From the NCBI GenBank assembly GCA_964586145.1, contig CAZPHH010000098.1, positions 1 to 17,345 on the forward strand: a stretch of 17,345 nucleotides of DNA, given 5' to 3'. The translations under genes and the position numbers were made by a program. This document shows positions 1 to 7,074 of this stretch, in pieces. Position 1 is the stretch's first letter. Each line of letters opens with the position of its first letter. The notes under the pieces were generated by a model, which was not told the DNA's origin, made no database searches, and was given only the letters and a program-made list of their open reading frames with translations. Source of the stretch: JAFGJQ01 sp964586145 (GTDB taxonomy: Bacteria > Planctomycetota > Phycisphaerae > UBA1845).

Positions 1-2
1 TG

Positions 3-1529
3 ACCACAACGCGACCGCCGGCCACCGACCTGGGTTGGCTGCTGCACAAGCATCCGAGCAAGGTGCAGACGTTTGATCTGGCATACGGACGGGCGCACGT
101 CTATTACCCGGAAGCCACCGACGCGCGTTGCACGGTTGCCATGCTGCTGGATGTTGATCCGGTGGGGCTGGTGCGGCGATCCCGGGGGCCGGGCGGGGAC
201 GGCTTCGCGCTTCATCAATACGTGAACGACCGCCCATACACGGCCAACAGCTTTCTGAGCGTCGCCCTGGCGCAGGTGTTTGGAACCGCTCTGGGCGGGC
301 GATGCAAGGACCGGCCCGAGCTGGTGGAAGAAGTGCTGTCGCTGGAGGCCCGCCTGGCCGTTCTGCCGTGCCATGGCGGGGCCGACCTGCTGCGACGGCT
401 GTTCGAGCCGCTGGGGTACGAGGTGGTAACGCAGGGATTCGCGCTGGATGAGATGTTCGCGGATTGGGGCGAGAGCCGCTACTTTGCGGTCACGCTCCGC
501 GGCCGGGCGCGGTTGCAGGACCTGCTCACGCACCTGTACGTGCTGATTCCCGTGCTGGACAACGAGAAGCACTACTGGGTCGGTGATGAGGAGGTTGAGA
601 AGCTCCTGCGGCGCGGCGAAGGGTGGCTGGCCGGTCACCCGGAGCGCGAGACGATCGCCAGCCGTTATTTGAAGCATCGGCGTCGGCTGGCACGCGAGGC
701 ACTGGCCCGGCTGGCCGAGGAGGACCACCCGGACCCCGATGCGGAGACGGAACTCTTCGAACACGAAGAGACCACGCTGGAGAACCTGATCGTTGCAGGC
801 GGCGAGGGCGCCGAGCCGCGGGCGGGCACCGTGGGGCCGCTTCGGCCTTCCGGCGTTGCGGAGCCGTCGACCGTTGAGGAGTCCGGCTTCTCGGATGCCG
901 CGGATGCGGAGCGAGCCCCGACGCTGAATGCGCAGCGCCTGGCCACGGTGCTGGCGGTCTTGCGGGGCAGTGGTGCAATTCGCGTGCTGGATCTCGGCTG
1001 CGGGGAGGGCCGGCTGCTCCGCGTGTTGCTGGAGGACAGTCGTTTCGCGCGAATTGTCGGTATGGACGTGTCGCTGCGGAGCCTGCGGATCGCCGCCGAG
1101 CGCCTTCGGCTGGAGGAAATGCCGCCGGCCCGGCGGCAGCGTATTGAGCTTCTGCACGGTTCCCTGATGTACCGCGACGCCCGGCTGGCCGGCTTCGATG
1201 CTGCGACCTGCATCGAGGTGATCGAGCATTTGGACCCGCCGCGCCTGGCTGCGTTTCAGCGCGTGCTTTTCGAGTTCGCCCGACCGCAAACGGTGGTCAT
1301 CACGACGCCGAACCGCGAATTCAACGTGAAGTTCGAGACGTTGCCGGCCGGTCACCTCCGTCACCGAGATCACCGTTTCGAATGGACCCGTGCCGAGTTC
1401 GAGGCGTGGGCCCGCGGGGTGGCGGACCGTTTCCACTACACGGTTCGTTTCCTGCCCGTCGGCCCGGAGGATGCAACCGTCGGCCCGCCGACACAATTGG
1501 GGATTTTTGAACGGACTGTCAAGGAATGA
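3..1529 (+). CDS. hen1: Bacterial Hen1: 3'-terminal RNA ribose 2'-O-methyltransferase (5' partial)
   Basis: This enzyme methylates the 2'-OH of the 3'-terminal ribose of a broken RNA, using SAM and a bound metal, and pairs with Pnkp in RNA repair. The frame is open to the left edge: bases 3-62 encode a TTTRPPATDLGWLLHKHP-type stretch typical of the Hen1 N-terminal domain, so the GTG at 63 is not the real start and the true start lies outside the window. The N-terminal half is the ligase-activating Hen1-N domain. An acidic, low-complexity linker lies at about 715-920. The C-terminal half is a Rossmann methyltransferase with SAM motif VLDLGCGEG (984-1010), the Hen1 metal-binding signature EVIEH (1215-1229) and the downstream histidines of HRDHRFEWTR (about 1362-1391). 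Its stop overlaps the next start as ATGA, which implies translational coupling. The family assignment is very secure. Confidence 0.95.
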   Translation, partial: TTTRPPATDLGWLLHKHPSKVQTFDLAYGRAHVYYPEATDARCTVAMLLDVDPVGLVRRSRGPGGDGFALHQYVNDRPYTANSFLSVALAQVFGTALGGRCKDRPELVEEVLSLEARLAVLPCHGGADLLRRLFEPLGYEVVTQGFALDEMFADWGESRYFAVTLRGRARLQDLLTHLYVLIPVLDNEKHYWVGDEEVEKLLRRGEGWLAGHPERETIASRYLKHRRRLAREALARLAEEDHPDPDAETELFEHEETTLENLIVAGGEGAEPRAGTVGPLRPSGVAEPSTVEESGFSDAADAERAPTLNAQRLATVLAVLRGSGAIRVLDLGCGEGRLLRVLLEDSRFARIVGMDVSLRSLRIAAERLRLEEMPPARRQRIELLHGSLMYRDARLAGFDAATCIEVIEHLDPPRLAAFQRVLFEFARPQTVVITTPNREFNVKFETLPAGHLRHRDHRFEWTRAEFEAWARGVADRFHYTVRFLPVGPEDATVGPPTQLGIFERTVKE

Positions 1530-1867
1530 TTGTCGAAGGAGCGCAGATTCTGGCAGACGTGGCCGCTGGACGAACGCCTGAGGCAAAGGCGGTGTTCAAC
1601 GAACACGGAATCATCGTCTTTTCACGGTCCGTGGAGCATCGTACGATGAAGGGCGAGGGGATTTCCTATGAAGATAACTACGCGGGCAACGCCCTCGCCG
1701 CGATGATTCGGCCGGGGGCATTCGAAATCCGCTACCACAAATCGTGCTCTGACCGGCGCGTGGCGCAGATCGTGAACGCGATCGCCACGGAAACGGGCTT
1801 TGAGATACTCAACACGTGGCGCGTCACCTATCAGGGGCGTCTGCTGACCATCCAGGACAGTGCTTAA
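1526..1867 (+). CDS. Uncharacterised 113-residue protein between hen1 and pnkp
   Basis: I do not recognise this protein. Its ATG lies in the ATGA overlap with the hen1 stop, and its TAA is followed immediately by the GTG of pnkp, so it is embedded in the RNA-repair operon and probably translated by coupling. The sequence looks globular and alpha/beta: a helical N-terminus (about residues 5-24), a hydrophobic strand HGIIVFSR, a polar stretch with EHRTMKGEG and YEDNYAGNALAAMI, a strand FEIRYHKSC, a helix SDRRVAQIVNAIATE and a C-terminal strand RLLTIQD. There is no signal peptide, no membrane segment and no familiar catalytic motif. Clustered His, Arg and Lys residues would be compatible with RNA or partner binding, but that is inference. 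Its position suggests an accessory subunit or regulator of the Pnkp/Hen1 complex. Confidence 0.78.
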   Translation: MIVEGAQILADVAAGRTPEAKAVFNEHGIIVFSRSVEHRTMKGEGISYEDNYAGNALAAMIRPGAFEIRYHKSCSDRRVAQIVNAIATETGFEILNTWRVTYQGRLLTIQDSA

Positions 1868-4432
1868 GTGAACGTTCACCTCCCTCAGCTTTCCCTCGTC
1901 GTGCTCGTCGGCCCGTCCGGGTCGGGCAAGTCGACGTTTGCGCGTCGGCACTTCAAGCCGACGGAGGTGCTCAGCAGCGACTATTGCCGCGGGCTGGTGG
2001 CGGACGATGAGGGCAATCAGGCGGCGACGAACGACGCGTTCGAGGTCCTCCACTTCATCGCGGCCAAGCGCCTGGCGGCCGGGCGACTCACCGTCGTTGA
2101 TGCCACGAATGTCCGGCCGGAAGACCGCAAGCCGCTGGTGACGCTCGCCCGGGAGCACCATTGCCTGCCCGTGGCCATCGTGTTCGACCTGCCGGAAAAG
2201 CTCTGTCAGGAGCGGAACGCGGCGCGTCTGGACCGCGATTTCGGGCCTCACGTGATTCGAGGCCAGCGCAGCGCGCTTCGCCGCGGCCTGCGCGGTCTGA
2301 AGCGAGAGGGCTTCAGCCACGTCTTCACATTCGAATCGCCGGAAGAGGTCGAGGCGGCCGTCATCGAGCGTGTGCCCCTCTGGAATGACCGGCGCGGCGA
2401 GCACGGGCCGTTTGACATCATCGGAGACGTGCACGGGTGCTTCGACGAGTTGGTGGAGTTACTGTCGCAACTGGGCTATCGCGTGGAAGCCGCGAAGGAC
2501 GGGGCCGACGGAGAATACCACGTCACGCCGCCGGCCGGACGAAAGGCCGTCTTCCTTGGCGACCTCGTTGACCGCGGCCCGAAAATCCCTCACGTGCTGC
2601 GCCTGGTCATGAGCATGGTGCAGCAGGAAACGGCCCTATGCGTGCCCGGCAACCACGACGTCAAGCTTCTGAGAAAGCTCCGCGGCAAAAACGTCCAAGT
2701 GACGCACGGGCTGGCAGAGAGCATTGCCCAGCTCGAAGCGGGACCCGCCGAGTTCCACCGCCAGATTGCGGAGTTCTTGGACGGCCTCATCAGCCACTAC
2801 GTGCTCGATGACGGTCGGCTCGTCGTGGCCCATGCAGGCATGAAGGCCGAGTTCCAGGGCCGCGGCTCCGGCCGCGTGCGCGAGTTCGCCCTGTACGGCG
2901 AAACCACCGGCGAGACCGATGAGTTCGGCCTGCCCATCCGCTACAACTGGGCGGCGGAGTACCGCGGGCAAGCCATGGTCGTCTACGGCCACACGCCCGT
3001 GCCGGAGGCGGAGTGGCTCAATCGCACGATCAACATCGACACGGGCTGCGTGTTCGGCGGCCGGTTGACCTCGCTGCGGTATCCGGAAAAGGAACTCGTC
3101 TCCGTGCCGGCCGCCCGGGCGTACGCGGAGTCCAAGCGTCCATTCCTGCCGGCAGCGCCGGAGGGCCTGTCGGCCCAGCAGGCGTACGATGACGTGCTGG
3201 ACCTCGGCGATCTGCTCGGCAAGCAGATCATCTCCACACGGTTGCGGCAGAACGTGATCATCCGCGAGGAAGAGGGCGCCGCCGCTCTCGAGGTCATGAG
3301 CCGCTTCGCCGCCAACCCCAAGTGGCTCATCTACCTGCCGCCCACGATGTCGCCCTGCGAAACCTCAAGCGAAAAGGGCCTGTTGGAGCACCCGCGCGAG
3401 GCGTTCGCCTACTACCGCACAAACGGCCAGCCGAAAGCCATTTGTGAGGAAAAGCACATGGGCTCCCGCGCAGTGGTCATTGTTTGCCGCGACGAGAGCG
3501 CGGCCTGCCGCCGGTTCGGCGTGATCGATGAAGGCGCCGGCATCGTGTACACGCGCACCGGGCGGCGGTTCTTCGACGACGCGCAGACGGAAGGGGAGTT
3601 GCTGGACCGCCTGCGCATCGCGCTGACGGCGGCCGGTGTCTGGGAGGCGTTGCACACGGACTGGGTCTGCCTCGATTGCGAACTGATGCCCTGGTCGGCC
3701 AAGGCGCAGGCGTTGCTGCGCGAGCAGTACGCGCCCGTCGGCGTGGCCGCCCGGGCGGCCCTGGCTGAGGCGACGGCCAGCCTCGAGCACGCGGCAGCCG
3801 CCGGACTCGACGTGGGGGCGCTGCTGGCTCGCCATCGAGAACGGGCCGGCCTGGCCGATCGCTACGTGCGTGCCTGGCGCCAATACTGCTGGCCGGTCGC
3901 GTCGGTCGCGGACCTGAAGCTCGCTCCCTTCCACCTGCTGGCGACGGAGGGCCGGGTCCACGTGGATCGCGACCACGTCTGGCACATGGAGACGCTGGCC
4001 GGCGTATGTAGGGCCGACACCGAGGTGCTGCTCGCCACACCGTTTCAGGTGATCGACCTCACCGATCCGCAGAGCGAGCAAGCGGGCATCGACTGGTGGG
4101 AGGCGCTCACTGCTCGCGGGGGTGAGGGCATGGTGGTCAAGCCGCTGGACTTCGTGGCCCGCGGCCGGCGCGGGCTGGTGCAGCCGGCCGTGAAGTGTCG
4201 CGGACGGGAGTATCTGCGGATCATCTACGGTCCCGAGTACACGTTGCCCGAACACCTGGAGCGGCTGCGCTCGCGCGGCCTGGCGGCCAAGCGATCCCTC
4301 GCCCTGCGGGAGTTTGCCCTCGGCGTGGAGGCCCTGGAGCGGTTCGTCCGTGGCGAACCCCTGCGCCGGGTGCATGAGTGCGTGTTCGGGGTTCTGGCCC
4401 TGGAAAGCGAACCGGTGGACCCGCGGCTGTAG
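1868..4432 (+). CDS. pnkp: Polynucleotide kinase-phosphatase with ligase module (Pnkp), RNA repair
   Basis: This is a three-module RNA end-healing and sealing enzyme of 854 residues, close to the size of the Clostridium thermocellum enzyme. Kinase module (about 1-170): P-loop GPSGSGKST at 15-23, with D38 and R41 in SSDYCR. Metallophosphatase module (about 180-440): GDVHG at 186-190 (D187, H189), GDLVDRGP from 231, GNHD at 261-264 and later histidines in VVAHAGM and VVYGHTP. Ligase/adenylyltransferase module (about 450-854): nucleophile lysine K529 in EEKHMGSR, DCELMPW from 603, EGMVVKP at 753-759 and KCRGREYLRIIYG. All catalytic motifs I can check are intact. In this family the ligase is known to need Hen1 for full activity, and hen1 lies two genes upstream. 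The GTG start directly follows the previous TAA; AGGACA about 10 nt upstream is a modest ribosome-binding site. Confidence 0.97.
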   Translation: MNVHLPQLSLVVLVGPSGSGKSTFARRHFKPTEVLSSDYCRGLVADDEGNQAATNDAFEVLHFIAAKRLAAGRLTVVDATNVRPEDRKPLVTLAREHHCLPVAIVFDLPEKLCQERNAARLDRDFGPHVIRGQRSALRRGLRGLKREGFSHVFTFESPEEVEAAVIERVPLWNDRRGEHGPFDIIGDVHGCFDELVELLSQLGYRVEAAKDGADGEYHVTPPAGRKAVFLGDLVDRGPKIPHVLRLVMSMVQQETALCVPGNHDVKLLRKLRGKNVQVTHGLAESIAQLEAGPAEFHRQIAEFLDGLISHYVLDDGRLVVAHAGMKAEFQGRGSGRVREFALYGETTGETDEFGLPIRYNWAAEYRGQAMVVYGHTPVPEAEWLNRTINIDTGCVFGGRLTSLRYPEKELVSVPAARAYAESKRPFLPAAPEGLSAQQAYDDVLDLGDLLGKQIISTRLRQNVIIREEEGAAALEVMSRFAANPKWLIYLPPTMSPCETSSEKGLLEHPREAFAYYRTNGQPKAICEEKHMGSRAVVIVCRDESAACRRFGVIDEGAGIVYTRTGRRFFDDAQTEGELLDRLRIALTAAGVWEALHTDWVCLDCELMPWSAKAQALLREQYAPVGVAARAALAEATASLEHAAAAGLDVGALLARHRERAGLADRYVRAWRQYCWPVASVADLKLAPFHLLATEGRVHVDRDHVWHMETLAGVCRADTEVLLATPFQVIDLTDPQSEQAGIDWWEALTARGGEGMVVKPLDFVARGRRGLVQPAVKCRGREYLRIIYGPEYTLPEHLERLRSRGLAAKRSLALREFALGVEALERFVRGEPLRRVHECVFGVLALESEPVDPRL

Positions 4433-4456
4433 TCACCGTCCGGCCGGGTTTTGGGG

Positions 4457-4462
4457 TATACT
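4457..4462 (+). promoter_or_regulatory. Possible -10 element TATACT before alaC
   Basis: TATACT matches the sigma-70 -10 consensus at 5 of 6 bases and ends 6 nt before the chosen ATG, which would put the transcription start at or next to the start codon. No convincing -35 hexamer is seen 16-18 nt upstream (CACCGT at the 17-nt spacing), so this may be chance. Confidence 0.25.
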
Positions 4463-4468
4463 GGACGG

Positions 4469-5680
4469 ATGGCCAAGCGACCTTTCGAGCCGGCGGGGCG
4501 GATCAGGCGGCTGCCGCCGTACCTGTTCGGGCGGATCAACGCCCTGCGGCACGCCAAGCGGCAGCAGGGGATCGACATCATCGACCTGGGCATGGGCAAC
4601 CCCAGCGACCCTACGCCGAAAATCGTCGTGGACAAGCTTTGCGAGGCGGCCCAGGACCCGCGGAACCACCGGTACAGCGCGTCCAAGGGCGTCTTCAACC
4701 TGCGGCGCGACGTCGCCCGCAAGTACGAAGAGAAGTGGGGCGTCACGCTCGATCCGGAAAAGGAAGTCATCGCCTGCCTGGGCAGCAAGGAGGGCCTCAG
4801 CCACATGTGCCTGGGGCTGCTGGGGCCGGGCGATACGGTGGTGGTGGGCGACCCGGCCTTTCCGATCCACGTCTACGGGCCCGCCTTGGCCGGTGCAAAC
4901 GTGATTTCCGTGGTGCTGGGCAACGACGACGCGTTTCTGGACCGCATCGCATACGTTTTGCAGCACCTGTACCCGCGCCCGAAGCTCATTCTGTTGAACT
5001 ATCCGAACAACCCGACCGGCCGGACGATCGAGCCGGTCTTCTTTGAGCAGGTGGTGGCGCTGGCCGACCTGTTCGGCGTGTACGTGATTCACGATTTCGC
5101 GTACGCGGAAAGCTGCTTTGACGGTTACCGGGCCCCCAGCTTCCTGGCCGCCCCCGGCGCGAAGGACGTGGGCGTGGAGTTCACCACGCTCAGCAAGCAG
5201 TACAACATGGCCGGCTGGCGGATCGGGTTCTGCGCGGGCAACGCGGACATGATCGAGGCGCTGGCCACCGTGAAGGGCTACTACGACTACGGCATTTTCC
5301 AGCCCATCCAGATCGCCAGCATCATCGCCATGCGGCATTGCGAGCCGGACGTGCAGGAACAGGCGGCGCGGTACCAGGCGCGGCGCGACGTGGTGATCGA
5401 GGGCTGCCGGCGTCTGGGCTGGCAGGCCCAGGTGCCGCAGGCGGGCATGTTCGTCTGGGCGAAGGTGTCCGACGAGCACCTGGCCGGCCAGGGGTCCATC
5501 GAGTTCTGCCTGCGGATGATGGACGAGGCGGAAGTGGCCCTGGCGCCCGGCCGCGGCTTCGGCGAGAACGGCGAGAACCACGTCCGTATCGCCTTGGTGG
5601 AGAACGAGCAGCGCCTGCGCCAGGCCATCCGGCAATTGGACCGTGTGCTCAACAAGCGAACCTCGGACGCCCGCCCGTGA
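4469..5680 (+). CDS. alaC: AlaC-type alanine (glutamate-pyruvate) aminotransferase
   Basis: This is a PLP-dependent class I/II aminotransferase. It most resembles AlaC, which moves the amino group between glutamate and pyruvate to make alanine in the cytoplasm. The pattern runs through the whole length: RLPPYLFGRI, IIDLGMGNPS, a Y-S-x-S-x-G substrate-binding stretch, GSKEGL, NPTG at 181-184, HDFAYA, the Schiff-base lysine K243 in TLSKQYNMAGWRIGF, and a C-terminal arginine in HVRIALVEN. I chose the ATG at 4469 (403 residues, close to the usual length of about 410) over an in-frame TTG at 4451, because the protein then begins MAKRPFEP as relatives do. GGACGG directly before the ATG is a poor ribosome-binding site, and TATACT lies 6 nt upstream, so a leaderless or nearly leaderless start is possible. 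The gene follows pnkp by 36 nt and could be partly co-transcribed, without an obvious functional link. Confidence 0.92.
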   Translation: MAKRPFEPAGRIRRLPPYLFGRINALRHAKRQQGIDIIDLGMGNPSDPTPKIVVDKLCEAAQDPRNHRYSASKGVFNLRRDVARKYEEKWGVTLDPEKEVIACLGSKEGLSHMCLGLLGPGDTVVVGDPAFPIHVYGPALAGANVISVVLGNDDAFLDRIAYVLQHLYPRPKLILLNYPNNPTGRTIEPVFFEQVVALADLFGVYVIHDFAYAESCFDGYRAPSFLAAPGAKDVGVEFTTLSKQYNMAGWRIGFCAGNADMIEALATVKGYYDYGIFQPIQIASIIAMRHCEPDVQEQAARYQARRDVVIEGCRRLGWQAQVPQAGMFVWAKVSDEHLAGQGSIEFCLRMMDEAEVALAPGRGFGENGENHVRIALVENEQRLRQAIRQLDRVLNKRTSDARP

Positions 5681-5788
5681 TTCACCCGGTCAAGTCGTTG
5701 GGTCCGCCATGCGCAATGGCACTGACTTCCGGCAACGAAGAAAGAAAGTCCTCGCCGATCCAGGTTCTGCATTGAGCAGAGCGTAGTC

Positions 5789-5794
5789 AGGAGG
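5789..5794 (+). promoter_or_regulatory. Strong ribosome-binding site AGGAGG of the transposase fragment
   Basis: AGGAGG is 8 nt before the ATG at 5803. This fixes the start of the transposase-like reading frame and argues that it once was a translated gene. Confidence 0.7.
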
Positions 5795-5802
5795 ACACAA
5801 CG

Positions 5803-6267
5803 ATGTTCACGGATGGACTCAGACGTATCGTATGGGACCAGATTCGTCAACAGGATCTGAAGGCGTTTGCCAAGTGGCTGTCGCCGGAATGGCTGACGAC
5901 CGCGGCGAAATCAGCCGGAGTTCGCATCGGCCGAGGGCCGTTGCATGCGGTCAACCTGGCCTGGTTGGCCGTGGCCGCGGCGTTGCACCGTTCCCGGCCC
6001 TTTGCCAACGTGTTGACCCTCACCCTCAAACGGATGGAGGACACCGACGGATTCACCGCCACGCCACTCGGCCAGAAGTGGGCCAAGGCCCGACGCCGCC
6101 CGGGCCCTCCACGGCGCTCCCGACACGATCCTCGCGGTCGCGAGGGGGTGGCGGTCAGCGAGGCGAACCCCACACCATTGGAACAGATGGTCTGCGAGGC
6201 GGGTCCGGCACGACTGCGGCGGAGAAGGCTCGTGATGAACGGGCCTGGGGCCCAGGGCAGAGAATAG
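5803..6267 (+). pseudogene. N-terminal fragment of an IS4-like transposase
   Basis: The 154-residue frame starts like planctomycete IS4-type transposases: an N-terminal region with WDQIRQQDLKAFAKWLSP, then RGPLHAVNLAWLAVAAALH and FANVLTLTLKRMEDTDGF, and a basic stretch ending RHDPRG at about residue 110. The remaining 45 or so residues no longer look like the family, and the DDE catalytic domain, normally some 250 residues further, is absent in all three + frames up to the next gene. I therefore read it as a transposase cut short by a deletion. No terminal inverted repeats or target-site duplication could be found, so the element boundaries are unknown. The family name rests on remembered sequence style and is moderate; a short host gene with a DUF4372-like N-terminus is the alternative. 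Confidence 0.55.
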
Positions 6268-6268
6268 G

Positions 6269-6286
6269 CACTGCTCAAGTGCAGTG
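6269..6286. repeat. Small inverted repeat between the transposase fragment and the pseudopilin gene
   Basis: CACTGC and GCAGTG pair perfectly around a 6-nt loop, in the 57-nt gap between two convergent frames. The stem is short and has no T run. It could be a weak transcriptional barrier or a leftover of the degraded mobile element. Confidence 0.3.
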
Positions 6287-6324
6287 GCACCCGGCCCACC
6301 GCCTACAGCCTGTTCTCCGTCTCT

Positions 6325-6825
6325 TCAGTACAACTCGTACCCCAGGCCGGTCTCGTCGCGGTCGTCGGTGTTGGCGATGAGGTCGCCGGTGGTGCTGTTG
6401 TAGACCCAGCCGATGGTGGTCAGGCTCTCGTCGACGGTGGGGCCGGTGCCGGCCACGAACACGCCGTTCGCACCGCGGTTGGGACCCACGGAAATGGCCG
6501 GAATGTCACCGTAGAGGTAGGGCCCGTAGATGTAGATGTCCGGGTTGGCGCCGACGTTGCCCTGGGCGTCCGTCCGCTTCGTGAGCTGGTCGATGAACGT
6601 CTCCGGGCTGTTGTCCTGGGCGGGATACGTGAAATTGTGTTCCCGATAGTAAAGGTCGATGGCGCTGCGAAGCGTCACCAGGCTGGTCAGGACGTCGGAA
6701 TCCGCCGCGCCGCGCGCCCCGCGGCTGATCCGCGGAACGGCCACGGCGGCGATGACGCCGATCAACGCCACCACGATCAGGATTTCGAGCAGGGTGATCG
6801 CCGTTTGCCGTCGAGGGAAAGCCAT
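6325..6825 (-). CDS. Type II secretion-like pseudopilin (GspG/PulG type)
   Basis: This is a 166-residue prepilin-like protein of the inner membrane/periplasm. It has a short basic leader (MAFPRRQTA) followed by ITLLEILIVVALIGVIAAV, the type III signal of pilins with glutamate at mature position +5. The residue before the cleavage site is alanine rather than the usual glycine, and +1 is isoleucine rather than phenylalanine. The helix leads into a small C-terminal domain with LTKRTDAQG, YGPYLYGDIPA and GWVYNSTTGDLIAN, the layout of major pseudopilins that Planctomycetota carry in many copies. I chose the ATG at 6825 because it gives a normal 9-residue leader; an in-frame ATG at 6873 would add 16 residues of polar leader. 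GGGGTG upstream may be the ribosome-binding site. No secretion genes are adjacent, so the partner machine is elsewhere. Confidence 0.87.
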   Translation of the reverse strand: MAFPRRQTAITLLEILIVVALIGVIAAVAVPRISRGARGAADSDVLTSLVTLRSAIDLYYREHNFTYPAQDNSPETFIDQLTKRTDAQGNVGANPDIYIYGPYLYGDIPAISVGPNRGANGVFVAGTGPTVDESLTTIGWVYNSTTGDLIANTDDRDETGLGYELY

Positions 6826-7074
6826 CGTACACCCCGCATTCGCCGTTCGGCGGCTCTTGGGACTCAGCGGCACCTGCCAAGCGGGCCGCCGACCGCGGCC
6901 CGGAGTTCATATCGTCCCGCGGTTTTGGGGCCTTTAGGCCGCGCTGCAACACAAAGTGCGGGGGGGCTCGGCCGGACGAACGCGGCCGCACAAGTTGCGG
7001 AACCGGACACGACCGAATAAAACGCCGGCCGGCGGTTGCCCGTATGCGGTGACGCCATCGTGAAAGGATAACGT
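6826..7074. other. Divergent intergenic region between pseudopilin and btpA-family genes
   Basis: This 249-nt gap must hold the start signals of both divergent genes, but I cannot point to a convincing -35/-10 pair. It contains several short perfect palindromes: CGCCGTTCGGCG at 6841-6852, GGCCTTTAGGCC at about 6930-6941 and CGCCGGCCGGCG near 7023. In sequence this rich in GC such elements can be chance. AAAGGA lies about 6 nt before the btpA-family ATG and is a good ribosome-binding site. No small gene is evident. Confidence 0.4.

Noticed and set aside
63..65. GTG at 63 as the hen1 start
   Set aside because: The 20 codons before it are open and match the conserved Hen1 N-terminus, so the gene begins outside the window.
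4433..5635. A 400-residue open frame on the - strand opposite alaC
   Set aside because: Composition is typical of an antisense shadow (many H, D, V, A, R); alaC on the + strand is a full match to its family.
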